The translations under genes and the position numbers were made by a program. The notes beneath the pieces are model-generated. The model saw nothing but the letters and a program-made list of their open reading frames with translations. It searched no databases and was not told the origin of the DNA. From NCBI GenBank assembly GCA_964586775.1, contig CAZPJD010000184.1:93181-157180 (forward strand): DNA of 64,000 nt. Reading direction: 5' to 3'. Source of the stretch: JADLEX01 sp964586775 (GTDB taxonomy: Bacteria > Lernaellota > Lernaellaia > JACKCT01). Below are positions 20,383 through 30,769 of the stretch, in pieces (the stretch's first letter is position 1; the number at the start of each line of letters is the position of its first letter).

Positions 20383-21420
20383 TTACGACGCCTTTTCCTT
20401 CTCGACGCCGATGGCGCGCAGGAACACGTCCACCAGATCGGGGTCGAACTGTCGCCCCGCATTGCGAATGATGATCCGACAGGCATCCTCGTCCGAAAGC
20501 GCACGACGGTAGGGGCGATCGGAGGTCATGGCGTCGTAGGCGTCGCAGACCGCGAGGATGCGTCCGCCGAGCGGGATATCGGCACCGGCCAAACCGTCGG
20601 GATAGCCGCTGCCGTCGTAGAACTCGTGGTGATGGCGCACGATCATCGAGATCCGCCGAAACTGCGGGATCTGCTCCAGAATCTTCACGCCGATGACCAC
20701 GTGCTCCTTGATGATCTCGTACTCCTCAGGTGTCAGCTTTCCCTCTTTGTGGAGCACCGACTCGCGCACGCCGATCTTGCCGATGTCGTGGAAGAGCCCC
20801 GCGAGGTGCAGCTCCTCTTGATCGCGCGGCGACAGGCCGAGGCGCTTCGCCACCGCCAAGGCCGTGTCCGCCACCCGGCGCGAATGGCCCTCGGTGTATT
20901 TGTCCTTGGCTTCCAGCGTGTGGACGAGGCTGTTGATCGTGTTGTTGATGAGGTTCTGCTTCTCCTCGTTGCGCAGACGCAGCGACAGAAGCTGCTCCTT
21001 CATCTTTTTTTCGAGATTCGTCTGGAACTCGCGGTTCTCGAGCGCGAGACGCCGCTTTTCCATAGCCCGCTGAACGGACATGAGCATGGAGTAGCTGTGG
21101 AACGGCTTCACGACGAAGTCGTAGGCGCCTTTTTCCATCGCCTTCTGGGCGATCTCGAAGTCGTTGTAGGCCGTCGTCACCACGCAGTCCACGCCCGGGT
21201 GCGACGCCTGAATGAAGTCCATCAGCGCGAATCCGCCCGTCTTGGGCAAGTGCGTGTCCACGATGACGAGGGCGATGAACTCCGTTTCCAGGACGCTCAT
21301 GGCCTCGGCCGCGTCCCGCGCCGACGTGACGCCGAATTCCTGCGACTCGAGCAGGCTCACCAGACTCTCCCGCACGGTGGAGTCCGGATCGACGACGAGG
21401 ACTTTTTCACGGAATTTCAT
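20383..21420 (-). CDS. Response regulator with HD-GYP phosphodiesterase output domain
   Basis: 345 residues. The receiver domain (about 5-120) has the phospho-acceptor Asp in IVDTHLP and the late VVKPF Lys. A coiled linker (about 130-165) leads to an HD-GYP domain (about 160-335) with HDIGKIGV and HHEFYDGSGYPDGL (GYP intact) plus the second HHH-type metal ligands. It should hydrolyse c-di-GMP when phosphorylated by an unlinked histidine kinase. GAGGTGGC lies directly before the ATG. No kinase gene is adjacent. The PilZ protein at 2693-3406 is a candidate receptor of the same messenger (inference). Confidence 0.93.
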   Translation of the reverse strand: MKFREKVLVVDPDSTVRESLVSLLESQEFGVTSARDAAEAMSVLETEFIALVIVDTHLPKTGGFALMDFIQASHPGVDCVVTTAYNDFEIAQKAMEKGAYDFVVKPFHSYSMLMSVQRAMEKRRLALENREFQTNLEKKMKEQLLSLRLRNEEKQNLINNTINSLVHTLEAKDKYTEGHSRRVADTALAVAKRLGLSPRDQEELHLAGLFHDIGKIGVRESVLHKEGKLTPEEYEIIKEHVVIGVKILEQIPQFRRISMIVRHHHEFYDGSGYPDGLAGADIPLGGRILAVCDAYDAMTSDRPYRRALSDEDACRIIIRNAGRQFDPDLVDVFLRAIGVEKEKAS

Positions 21421-21560
21421 GCCACCTCGAAAGCAACGCGCGGCTTCGGCAACGCCCGACGCATCCCCAGCATTGCGGCCCCATCGTCGCCCAAAACGGG
21501 CGTAAGGACCATGACGCGATACATCCTAACGTCGTTTCATCGAAGGTTTGCGCAGTTTCC

Positions 21561-22568
21561 TTAAATCATTTTCTCACGAAGCGGCCCTTCTGGATACGGA
21601 TCAGTGACCACTAGCACGCTTTTTGCGCCGCCGGAGCCGAGCCAGAGCACACGCGGCTCGGCGGGGCGCTTTTTGGTCCAGAACAGTATCATCCGAGCCG
21701 CGTCGATCACGTCGGCCTCGGTGCGTTCGCCAAGGACGAGCGCTGACGGCCCCTGGAAGTTCTCGGGCTCCAAAAACGCCGTCGCGCGGTCCTGATACCC
21801 TTCCAGCATGGCGTTTTCGCGCTCGTTGCGCCCCACCACCACGCGCACGGCGTCGCGCAGCTTCACGATGCGCCCGAGTTGAAGGATCTGCAGGTCGCGG
21901 AACAGAACCTCTTCCTGCCGGTCGAACAGGTCGCGGACGCGCACCGCGAAGTTTTTGTCGGTGAGCAGACAGCCGCCGGCGGGGGTGGGGAAGTCCGTGA
22001 CGTCGAATTTCTTCGCGAGCGCGAACTGCTCCTTGCGCGAGCGGCCCGTGATCGCGCCGAGCCTTTCGCGGTTGAGCGTGCCGTCCAGTTCGGGCTTCGT
22101 CGGCGGCATTTCGCGGGCGGACAGCGGACGCAGCAGGATGCCGCCCATGTCGGCTTGGTCGTCGATCGTCTCCATCGCGTCCTTGCGCTGGCTCATCGGG
22201 CGCTGGCCGAGGACCTCGCCGCTGACGATGAAGTCCGCGCCCTCTTCCTCCATCACCCGCTTCGCCTTTTTCATCGTGTAGATGCGGCAGTCGATGCACG
22301 GATTCACGCCCGCGCCGTAGCCGAACCGCCCGTGGCGGATGACATCCACATAGTCCTCGTCGAGCGGCACGAAACGCACGGGCACGCCGAGTTGCCGCTG
22401 CGCCTTCTGAATCTTCGACTCGCCCCCGGTCGCCGGCGTTCGGCACGACGGACAAAACGGGCTGACGAAGTTCAGTCCGATCACCTCGACGCCCTGCTCC
22501 TGCATCATCTTGGCGGCGAGCGTCGAATCGAGCCCGCCCGAGAGCAGGGCGATGGCTTTTTTGCCCAT
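21561..22568 (-). CDS. PP-loop ATPase, ThiI/TrmU-like tRNA-thiolation family
   Basis: 335 residues. The PP-loop LLSGGLDSTLAA is at the N-terminus, and Cys pairs occur in FCPSC and NPCIDCRIYTMKKAK. The latter segment typifies AdoTyr/ANH-superfamily sulfurtransferase-like enzymes that adenylate tRNA uridine or a similar target. The C-terminal half resembles the NFACT-R_2-type RNA-binding region found in this subgroup. ATG 22568 is chosen for the GGAG 6 bases upstream; an in-frame GTG at 22589 lacks this. The exact modification is not known. Separated by 149 bp from the HEPN gene and not obviously in its operon. Confidence 0.75.
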   Translation of the reverse strand: MGKKAIALLSGGLDSTLAAKMMQEQGVEVIGLNFVSPFCPSCRTPATGGESKIQKAQRQLGVPVRFVPLDEDYVDVIRHGRFGYGAGVNPCIDCRIYTMKKAKRVMEEEGADFIVSGEVLGQRPMSQRKDAMETIDDQADMGGILLRPLSAREMPPTKPELDGTLNRERLGAITGRSRKEQFALAKKFDVTDFPTPAGGCLLTDKNFAVRVRDLFDRQEEVLFRDLQILQLGRIVKLRDAVRVVVGRNERENAMLEGYQDRATAFLEPENFQGPSALVLGERTEADVIDAARMILFWTKKRPAEPRVLWLGSGGAKSVLVVTDPYPEGPLREKMI

Positions 22569-22717
22569 GCTTCGCTCCGAATCCGGCACCGTGCCGGATA
22601 AATATCTGGTTGCGTAACGAGTGTGAGGACCGGCTGGGTGCGTGTCAACGAAGATCGACAGGATCGGTCGCGGTTTTCACCTTCCTCCGCCGACCGAACG
22701 CGATAAGCGATCGCAAC

Positions 22718-23101
22718 TCACGCCAGCGCGCTGCGTATCTTTTCCGAAAGGAGATTTGCGGATTTCCAAATCTCTTCCGCTTCGCCCGCATGCTCCAGGA
22801 TTTTCTGCCGATAGACGCTTTGCGAGGTGACCTGCGGATAGAACGAAAGTTCGTGCAAAAACTCGAGATCCGCGCCGGAAAGCGATGCGTCGAGACCGCT
22901 CGCGCGCGCCAAGGCGGGCAGGTGTGGTTCATTCGGCGGATAGCGGTTTTGCGTTTCGAGAAAATAGCCGCGCAGGAGTTTGAATAGCGCCTGATGGCAG
23001 AGGAAACCGACCCAGAACGGGCGGCCGGAATCGAGAAGCGTGCGCGCGGCGTCGAGGTCGTCGCGGCAACCCTCGACGTACTTGACCACCACGTCCATCA
23101 T
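22718..23101 (-). CDS. HEPN-domain protein
   Basis: About 127 residues, all helical in appearance. The opening pattern (YVEGCRDDLDAARTLLDSG..FWVGFLCHQALFKLLRGYF) matches HEPN-domain proteins. The Rx4-6H RNase motif of toxic HEPN proteins is not evident, so ribonuclease activity is doubtful. The start ATG overlaps the stop of the IMPase-like gene; two consecutive ATGs (23101 and 23098) make the exact start ambiguous by one residue. No partner nucleotidyltransferase (MNT) gene is adjacent, arguing against a classic HEPN-MNT toxin-antitoxin pair. Last gene of a long overlapping run. Confidence 0.7.
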   Translation of the reverse strand: MMDVVVKYVEGCRDDLDAARTLLDSGRPFWVGFLCHQALFKLLRGYFLETQNRYPPNEPHLPALARASGLDASLSGADLEFLHELSFYPQVTSQSVYRQKILEHAGEAEEIWKSANLLSEKIRSALA

Positions 23102-23919
23102 GGCGCGCCCGTCTCCCGCCACGCGGGATTTTGCGCGAGAAGGCGTCGAAGCTCGCCGTGAATCGCCGCGCTTCCCGCGACCACATGGCGCGGCGGATCG
23201 CCGATCGGCTCACCCGCGAAGTCGGTGACGAGCCCGCCGGCCTCGGCGACGACCAGCGCGCCCGCCGCCACGTCCCACACGTTCAGCCGCAGCTCCCAAA
23301 ATCCATCGAGCCGTCCCATGGCGACCCAGCACAGGTCGATCGCCGCGCTGCCCATGCGCCGGATGCCGCGCACGTGCGGCACGATGGTCGCGAAATGGTC
23401 CAGGTTGTTATGGGGATTCGTCTTCTTGTCGTAAGGAAAGCCCGTGCCCACGATGGCATCGGCGAGCCGCGTCTTGTCGCTTACGCGGATCGGCGCGTCG
23501 TTGCATGTCGCTCCGCCGCCGCGAATGGCGACGAATGTCTCGCCAAATCGCGGCGCGTGGACGACGCCGACCTGCGTCGCGCCGCCGCGCACGAGGGCGA
23601 TGGAGACGCAAAACATCGGGATGCCGTTGGCGTAGTTGTTCGTGCCGTCGAGGGGATCGACCACCCAGCGCCACAGGGCGGCGAGGTCGTGCCGCGCGCC
23701 CTCTTCGCCCACGTACCCGCTGCCGGGAAACGCGGCGAGCAGTCGCTCGCGGCACAGCGCCTCGGCGGCGAGATCGGCCGCCGTGACCAGATCGTACTCG
23801 CCCTTGCGGTCGATCGTCGCACGGCCCTGGTAGTCGAGCAGCAGCTCGCCCGCCTCGACCGCGACGCCGCGCGCGATGCCCGCCCAGTGCGCGAGGTCGA
23901 CCGATTCGGCGAGCGTCAC
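23098..23919 (-). CDS. Inositol monophosphatase family protein
   Basis: 273 residues with the two metal-binding signatures of the family: GEEGA (first Glu ligands) and WVVDPLDGTNNYANGIP (DPxDGT). A late WDVAAGALVVAEAGG completes the Li-sensitive phosphatase fold. It probably hydrolyses inositol-1-phosphate or another sugar or nucleotide phosphate (SuhB/CysQ relatives); substrate is not assignable. Start overlaps the DUF4412 gene's stop and its stop overlaps the HEPN start, so it is embedded in an operon-like chain. Confidence 0.9.
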   Translation of the reverse strand: MTLAESVDLAHWAGIARGVAVEAGELLLDYQGRATIDRKGEYDLVTAADLAAEALCRERLLAAFPGSGYVGEEGARHDLAALWRWVVDPLDGTNNYANGIPMFCVSIALVRGGATQVGVVHAPRFGETFVAIRGGGATCNDAPIRVSDKTRLADAIVGTGFPYDKKTNPHNNLDHFATIVPHVRGIRRMGSAAIDLCWVAMGRLDGFWELRLNVWDVAAGALVVAEAGGLVTDFAGEPIGDPPRHVVAGSAAIHGELRRLLAQNPAWRETGAP

Positions 23920-24662
23920 TTGAGCCCCGGCGGCGGCTGGATCTTCGTGAACCCGGCGGGCAGTTCGAAGAGCGCGTCGTTCACCGTGGGGAACTCGATC
24001 TTCTTAAGCGTCTTCGTCGTCGAGACGATCTGCCCCTGCGCGTTGGTCACCGTTTTTTGCTCGACGGGGTAGCCGGGCAGAAGTTGCACCTGCGCGTAGA
24101 ACTTGTCGAAGGTCGCCGAGGTCGCGCCGCCCACCGACAGGCGAAACACGTGAACGAGATCCGCCGCGGTGAGGCCCGCCTTGGCCGCCACGCACTGCGT
24201 GGTGGTGGACGTGATGCCCGGTCCGAGAACCTGCTTCGCGGCGACCTCGTAGTCCTCGCAATTCCACGCGCCCACGTCGCGCTTTTTGCCCGTCGCCACA
24301 AACAGAGGTTCGGGGATGACGAACACGCCGTTTTCAACGCGACCGAAGACCGACAGGCTTTGCATGCCCATCTGCGCGAGTTTGTCGGAGCCGATTTCGA
24401 CGTAGGTCTTCGACGGCGAGTGGACGAGCCACGCCACGCCGAGGTCCGGGCGGTAGATCGCGATCTCGCCGTTGCTCGACTCGGTGCGCATGCGGTCGCC
24501 GCGCACCCAGGTCTTGATGGTTCCGCCGGGCGCGCGCTGCCCCGGCGGGGCCGAGGTCGCGAGCAGTTCCTCGATATAGAACGCGCGCTCCTGCGCGAAC
24601 GCGCTCACCGCCAGCGCGAGCGCCGCGAGACAAATTCCGATGACGCGAATCCATTTAGCCAA
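23916..24662 (-). CDS. Exported DUF4412-like protein
   Basis: 248 residues with a signal peptide cut near AFAQE. The mature part resembles DUF4412-type periplasmic proteins: TWVRGDRMRTESSNG, a VWLVHSPSKTYVEI-like stretch and a closing FPTVNDALFELPAGF. These are probably lipocalin- or LolA-like beta structures, but no activity is known. It overlaps the upstream FAD-dependent dehydrogenase gene by 8 bp and the downstream IMPase gene by 4 bp. The location at the end of a dehydrogenase operon may be incidental. Confidence 0.75.
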   Translation of the reverse strand: MAKWIRVIGICLAALALAVSAFAQERAFYIEELLATSAPPGQRAPGGTIKTWVRGDRMRTESSNGEIAIYRPDLGVAWLVHSPSKTYVEIGSDKLAQMGMQSLSVFGRVENGVFVIPEPLFVATGKKRDVGAWNCEDYEVAAKQVLGPGITSTTTQCVAAKAGLTAADLVHVFRLSVGGATSATFDKFYAQVQLLPGYPVEQKTVTNAQGQIVSTTKTLKKIEFPTVNDALFELPAGFTKIQPPPGLK

Positions 24663-25791
24663 TGATCATCTGCTCCGTGGCGAGCTGCCCGTTTTCGAAT
24701 CGCTCCGGATAGCACGCGTCGAGTTCCGGGTGTTTGCGTCCGCCGACGATCGCCTCGGCCATGATTTCGCCCATCACCGGCGCCATCATGAAACCATGGC
24801 CCATGAACCCGTGGCACTGCCAGAATCCCGGCCAGCCGCGCGCCGGGCCGAGGATCGGGTTCGTGTCGGGCGTGATGTCGTAGTACCCGCCCCACTGACG
24901 CAGCACCTTGACCGGCCCGAGCTGCGGAATCAGATCGATCATGAGCCGGCTGATCTTGCGCACGAAACGGAAGGTCGGCGTATATCCGGTCGGCGTGTGC
25001 TTGTCCACTCCCACGCACGCGTAAATCTCGCCGCGCATCGTTTGCGAAACGAAAAGTCCGCTGTCCATCGGCACGAGATTCGGCCCGAGAAAGGGCCGTA
25101 GCGCCTCGGTCACGAGCGCCTCGTGTTTCTCGGGATGATTCGGCAGTCGAACCCCCAGCATCGCGCCGATGGCGGGCGCCCACGCCCCCGCCGCGTTGAC
25201 GACGAGGTCGGTCTCGATGTCGCCGCGCGTCGTGCGCACGCGGTGGATCGTCCCGGCTTCGCCGTCGATACCCGTGACCTCGGTATGCGTGCGCAGGTCG
25301 TGGCCGAAGCGCGCAATGGCGCGGGCGTAAGCCCACAGCACCGAAAACGGAAAGATCGTGCCGTCCGTGGGGTTGAACGCGCCGCCCGCGACCCCGTCGA
25401 GATTCACGAAGGGGCACATCGATCGGATCTCGGTGCGGTTCACGATGCGGCTGCGAACGCCGTGCGCGTTTTGCAGGGCGACGTTCGTCTCGAGCTGCGC
25501 GAGCTGCTCCGGCGACTTGGCGAGAAACAGGTAGCCGTCCTGCCGGAACCAGATGTTCGCGCCGGTTTCGCGCGTGAGGTCTTTGTAGAGTTCCACCGAG
25601 CGCTTCATCAGTTCGATGTTGTTCGCGGTGGACCACTGCTGGCGCACGCCGCCGCCGCAGCGCCCGGTCGCGCCGCCGTTCAGGTGGCCGCGCTCGACGA
25701 CGACCACATCGCGCCGCCCCCGTCGGCCGAGTTCGTACGCGATGGCGAGGCCGATGACGCCGCCGCCGATGATGACGACGCGCTCACCCAT
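24655..25791 (-). CDS. FAD-dependent dehydrogenase beta subunit (proline/hydroxyproline or glycine oxidase type)
   Basis: 378-residue DAO/GlpD-superfamily flavoprotein. FAD-binding VVIIGGGVIGLAIAYELGRRG opens the protein, NGGATGRCGGGVRQQ follows, and the C-terminal GFMGHGFMMAPVMGEIMAEAI closes the FAD site. It matches the catalytic beta subunit of sarcosine-oxidase-like and heteromeric proline dehydrogenases (also HcnC). Encoded directly after a BFD-like [2Fe-2S] protein and an alpha-like 2Fe-2S/FAD protein, and downstream of pyrroline-5-carboxylate dehydrogenase. Oxidation of proline to P5C is therefore the favoured role (inference from context). Overlaps both neighbours by 8 bp. Confidence 0.85.
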   Translation of the reverse strand: MGERVVIIGGGVIGLAIAYELGRRGRRDVVVVERGHLNGGATGRCGGGVRQQWSTANNIELMKRSVELYKDLTRETGANIWFRQDGYLFLAKSPEQLAQLETNVALQNAHGVRSRIVNRTEIRSMCPFVNLDGVAGGAFNPTDGTIFPFSVLWAYARAIARFGHDLRTHTEVTGIDGEAGTIHRVRTTRGDIETDLVVNAAGAWAPAIGAMLGVRLPNHPEKHEALVTEALRPFLGPNLVPMDSGLFVSQTMRGEIYACVGVDKHTPTGYTPTFRFVRKISRLMIDLIPQLGPVKVLRQWGGYYDITPDTNPILGPARGWPGFWQCHGFMGHGFMMAPVMGEIMAEAIVGGRKHPELDACYPERFENGQLATEQMIIG

Positions 25792-26071
25792 CGCCCGGCT
25801 CCGACGTGTCGCGCCCCGCGAAATCGGCGAGCGTGGTCATGCTCGTCGGCGGACGACTGACGAACGGCGCGCTACCCGCGAACGACTCTCCCGTTTCCTC
25901 TTCCAACAGACGCACCATCGCGGCGACGCACCCCTTGGCCTGACACGCACCGGTCCCCACGGCGAGATAACGCTTGAGGCTCTCCAGATCGCGGCACCCG
26001 CCGCGGATCGCCTCGCGGATCTCGATCTCGGTCACGTCTTCGCACCAGCAGACGAGCGTCTTCGCGGTCAT
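25784..26071 (-). CDS. Small BFD-like [2Fe-2S] subunit
   Basis: 95-residue protein with the BFD-type iron-sulfur pattern: Cys-x-Cys in VCWCEDV, then about 30 residues later C-x4-C in GTGACQAKGC. It should carry one [2Fe-2S] cluster and shuttle electrons between the flavins of the alpha- and beta-like subunits. ATG overlaps the alpha-subunit stop (ATGA) and its end overlaps the beta start by 8 bp, so the three are tightly coupled. In many genomes this piece is fused to the alpha subunit; here it is separate. Confidence 0.85.
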   Translation of the reverse strand: MTAKTLVCWCEDVTEIEIREAIRGGCRDLESLKRYLAVGTGACQAKGCVAAMVRLLEEETGESFAGSAPFVSRPPTSMTTLADFAGRDTSEPGDG

Positions 26072-27471
26072 GGTTGACCGCCCCCGCGCAGGTCGCGGAT
26101 CACGGCGGCGGCGGCGCGCAGCGCGTCGTCCTCGACCGCCGATGCTCCGCCCGCTTCGCCCGCGACGAAGACATCCGTTCGCGTCGTGCGTCCGTCGTTG
26201 TCTCGTATTGGCGCGAATCGTCCGAGCGTCGAATCCCACACGATGCGCGCGCCGGCCTGCGCGGCCAGCTCGAACGCGGGCTGAGGGGCAAGATCGAGAA
26301 TCAGCGTGTCGCACGAGCCCGCGCGGCGATTCGCGGAAGCCGACTCGAACTCCACGGACTTCACGCGCCTGCGCCCCGCGACGGCGCGGAGCCGGTGGTT
26401 CGTCAGGATCGCGCAACCCGCGGCGCGCAGCGCATCGAGGTCTTCGGCCGTCGTGTCGCTGGATTCGCGCGGCGTCGCGAGCGCGACGACCTCGACCCCC
26501 GCCGCGATCAGCATCCGCGCCGTTCGTGCGCCGCGTCCCGCGTCACCCCAAATCATCGCCCGCTCGCCGGGGCGCACCCCGTAGCGCACAACCAACGACT
26601 GCGCCGCGCGCGCGCTCATCACGCCCGGCAGATCGTTTTGCGCGAACAGCGCACTCTGGTCGTACGATCCCGTGCACATGATCGCCCGCGCGGCGTGAAC
26701 GCGTTTCAATCCCGTCGCGTCGCGCACCACGTAAAATCCTTCCTCGAAAAACCCGATCGCCTCGGTGTGCGCGAGCACGCGCCCGCCGGCATTTTCGATT
26801 CGCGCCCGAAGCTCGGTGATGAGCCGGCGCGAGTCGCCGCCATTTTCGCCGAACGCATCGAGCAGCCGCCCGCCGACGTCCTCGGCATCGACGACGACGA
26901 CCTCGATTCCCGCATCGGCGATGGCCGCGCCCGCGACGAGCCCGGCAAGGCCCGCGCCGACGATCAGCACCTCGGTACGCAGGTCGCCGATCGTCTTTTC
27001 CGGCGTTTCCATCAATTCGGGCAACTCGCCCAAGCCCGAAACCCCGCGCACGAGGCGCGTGATGGCGCGAGCCGACGCGCCGGTGGACGTGCCCATGTGG
27101 TGGTAGTCGAGCTTGTCGCGAAACAGCAGGTCCGACGCGCCGAGCACGTCGAAATCGGCGCTGGGATAACCCGGCTCGCGCAGTACCGACACCCCCGGGG
27201 CGCAACGCACGCGGCAGCCGTTTTGGTTCGGCACGCCGTCGATGCGCATCAGGCACCGACCGCAATGTCCCTTGGCGCAAAAGAGCCCGCGCGGGCGGTG
27301 AAACTTCAGGCTGCGCGAGAGGATATCGATCCCCGACGCGTGGAGCGCGACGCTGACCGGCTCGCCGTCAAATGCGGCCAGATCGCGGCCCTCGAATTGG
27401 AGGACAACCCGATTCCCCCGCGCGTGACCGAAGCGCGGATCGTTCAGAATGCGGCGGTCGGTTCGGGCCAT
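26068..27471 (-). CDS. 2Fe-2S/FAD-NAD(P) alpha-like subunit of amine/proline dehydrogenase
   Basis: 467 residues. The N-terminal Fer2_4 domain (about 20-110) binds [2Fe-2S] through FCAKGHCGRC (C-x4-C-x2-C) with a later Cys in RCAPG. From about residue 160 a pyridine-nucleotide-disulfide-reductase-like domain begins (VLIVGAGLAGLVAGAAIADAG) and ends with the FVAGEAGG FAD motif. This is the N-terminal half of sarcosine oxidase alpha or HcnA+HcnB without the GcvT folate domain, which argues against a tetrahydrofolate-coupled demethylase. It lies 13 bp after pruA, supporting a role in proline oxidation with electrons passed to the respiratory chain. Confidence 0.85.
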   Translation of the reverse strand: MARTDRRILNDPRFGHARGNRVVLQFEGRDLAAFDGEPVSVALHASGIDILSRSLKFHRPRGLFCAKGHCGRCLMRIDGVPNQNGCRVRCAPGVSVLREPGYPSADFDVLGASDLLFRDKLDYHHMGTSTGASARAITRLVRGVSGLGELPELMETPEKTIGDLRTEVLIVGAGLAGLVAGAAIADAGIEVVVVDAEDVGGRLLDAFGENGGDSRRLITELRARIENAGGRVLAHTEAIGFFEEGFYVVRDATGLKRVHAARAIMCTGSYDQSALFAQNDLPGVMSARAAQSLVVRYGVRPGERAMIWGDAGRGARTARMLIAAGVEVVALATPRESSDTTAEDLDALRAAGCAILTNHRLRAVAGRRRVKSVEFESASANRRAGSCDTLILDLAPQPAFELAAQAGARIVWDSTLGRFAPIRDNDGRTTRTDVFVAGEAGGASAVEDDALRAAAAVIRDLRGGGQP

Positions 27472-27484
27472 GACGACGCCCGCG

Positions 27485-29044
<1,560 letters not shown>

Positions 29045-29195
29045 GATGACTCCGAGCCCGTGCCGCGAGCCGCCCGGAGTATAGCGACAAATTTCGGACG
29101 TGGATAGAGAAAAAGCGCGAAATCGTGTGCGCGGTTGACCGGCGTGGGCCGCAACTGACATCATGCCGCGCGTCCGGGCGGGAAGGAGTTTTTTC

Positions 29196-29897
29196 GTGCG
29201 CGTCATCGTCGTCACTGTTGCCATACTCGCCTGGGCGTGCGCTGCCCAAGCCGCGAGCGTAGAATCCAAATACGGCGCGACGCCCGTCCCGACACCCGAG
29301 GTCGCGACCCCCGAAACCGCCGCCGACCATTTCGCCATCGCGGTCGAGGCGTTTCGCAAGGGCGACTCGCGCAATGCGGAACAAAGCGTGCGTAACGCGC
29401 TGTCGCTCGACCCGAAAAACCCCGACTACCACTACCTGCTGGGCAAGATCTATCTGTTCCGCGCCGCCGAGAAGAATCGGCTCGAGATCCGCAACGACGG
29501 CACCGATTCGCCCGAGACCAAGTACGTCAAGCGTTACGTGAAGGGGCGCGAGGAACTCGAGCTCGCCAAGTCGTCGTTCGAGGTCGTGACCAAGCTGCAA
29601 GCCCACGCGGCGGATGCCTGGCTGAACCTCGGCACCTGCGAGGACAATCTGGGCAATGAGGACGCGGCGGTAGCGGCCTTCGAGCAGGCGATCCGCCTCG
29701 CCCCGGCCACCACCACCGCCCGTGACGCGAGCAACAACCTGGGCCTGCTCCACCGCAGCGAAAACCGCCCGGAACTCGCCTACGCGGCGTTTCAGGCGGC
29801 GCTCGCCATCGACCCCACGTTTCTGCCCGCGCGCGTCAACGTCCAGCGACTGCTGGAAAAGTACCCCAAGCTGAAAAAGGCCGCGAAGCCGAAATGA
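29196..29897 (+). CDS. Exported TPR-repeat protein
   Basis: 233 residues: a signal peptide (VIVVTVAILAWACAAQA) then tetratricopeptide repeats across about 40-225. Recognisable units include NAEQSVRNALSLDPKNPDYH, AADAWLNLGTCEDNLGNEDA and PELAYAAFQAALAIDPTF. Probable periplasmic scaffold; no partner domain. GTG 29196 is preferred because AAGGAG sits 7 bases upstream; an in-frame ATG at 29163 has no ribosome-binding site. The stop overlaps the start of the glycosyltransferase gene (ATGA), suggesting the two act together. Confidence 0.8.
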   Translation: MRVIVVTVAILAWACAAQAASVESKYGATPVPTPEVATPETAADHFAIAVEAFRKGDSRNAEQSVRNALSLDPKNPDYHYLLGKIYLFRAAEKNRLEIRNDGTDSPETKYVKRYVKGREELELAKSSFEVVTKLQAHAADAWLNLGTCEDNLGNEDAAVAAFEQAIRLAPATTTARDASNNLGLLHRSENRPELAYAAFQAALAIDPTFLPARVNVQRLLEKYPKLKKAAKPK

Positions 29898-30769
29898 CGG
29901 CCCGCGCGCCCGCCGAACGTCCAGCCCTCGGCGCGACGTCGCGGACGCTGGTGGTGATGCCGGCCCTCAACGCCGAGGCGACGCTCGAAAAGACGGTGGC
30001 CGACATCCCGCCCGGAACCGCGGACGAGATCCTGCTTGTCGACGACGCCAGCACCGATCGCACGGTCGAGATCGCCACGCGCCTCGGCCTCACGGTGATC
30101 CGGCACGATCGGACGCGGGGATACGGCGCGAACCAGAAAACGTGCTACCGCGAGGCCCTCGCGCGCGGCGCGGACATCGTGCTCATGATCCACCCCGACT
30201 ATCAGTACGACTCGCGACTCGCGCCGCACTTCGTCCGCTTCATCCGCGACGGGTACTTCGACGTCATGCTCGGCTCGCGCATACGCACCCGGGCCGAGGC
30301 GCTGGCGTGCGGGATGCCGGTTTACAAATACGTGGCCAACCGGTTTCTGACGATCGTCGAAAACCTGATGATGGGCACCAACTTCAGCGAGTGCCATACG
30401 GGCTACCGGGCATATCACCGGCGCGTGCTCGAAACCGTCCCGTGGGAGCAAAACTCCGACGATTTCCTCTTCGACACGCAGTTCCTGATGCAATCCGTCT
30501 ACTTCGGGTTCCAGATCGCCGAGCTTCCCGTCCCGGTGCGCTACGGCCCCGACGCCTCATCGACGAGCTTCTCGGCCGGAGTGCGTTACGGCCTCGGAAC
30601 GCTCTTCGAGGCATGCCGATTCGTGCTGAACCGGATGGGCGTTATGAATTCCGCGATATTCCGGAGAGCCGGCCGGCCCGCGTCCCTGGCGACGACCTCC
30701 GGGGTCATTTCTGATACGTCATCATCGCCGCACGAGAAAACGGAAAACACCAAATCCCCGATTCCGTGA
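29894..30769 (+). CDS. GT2-family glycosyltransferase (dolichyl/polyprenyl-phosphate sugar synthase-like)
   Basis: 291-residue GT-A fold enzyme. Opening strand TLVVMPALNAEATLEKTV, the nucleotide-sugar DDA motif in LLVDDASTDRT, the metal-binding DxD-like segment in MIHPDYQYDS and a late SECHTGYRAYHRRVL define the DPM1/DPG-synthase-like GT2 group. Such enzymes transfer a sugar from a nucleotide donor to a lipid carrier at the cytoplasmic membrane. No C-terminal membrane helices follow; the last 30 residues are polar and unconserved in appearance. Coupled to the TPR gene by a 4-bp overlap. Sugar and acceptor unknown. Confidence 0.88.
   Translation: MTARAPAERPALGATSRTLVVMPALNAEATLEKTVADIPPGTADEILLVDDASTDRTVEIATRLGLTVIRHDRTRGYGANQKTCYREALARGADIVLMIHPDYQYDSRLAPHFVRFIRDGYFDVMLGSRIRTRAEALACGMPVYKYVANRFLTIVENLMMGTNFSECHTGYRAYHRRVLETVPWEQNSDDFLFDTQFLMQSVYFGFQIAELPVPVRYGPDASSTSFSAGVRYGLGTLFEACRFVLNRMGVMNSAIFRRAGRPASLATTSGVISDTSSSPHEKTENTKSPIP

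Noticed and set aside
22718..23101. HEPN-MNT toxin-antitoxin module
   Set aside because: No nucleotidyltransferase partner is adjacent and the Rx4-6H RNase motif is not evident.
29045..29374. N-terminal extension of the P5C dehydrogenase frame
   Set aside because: The 110 upstream codons are Ala/Thr/Arg-rich without family similarity and overlap the divergent TPR gene; the family start is at 29044.
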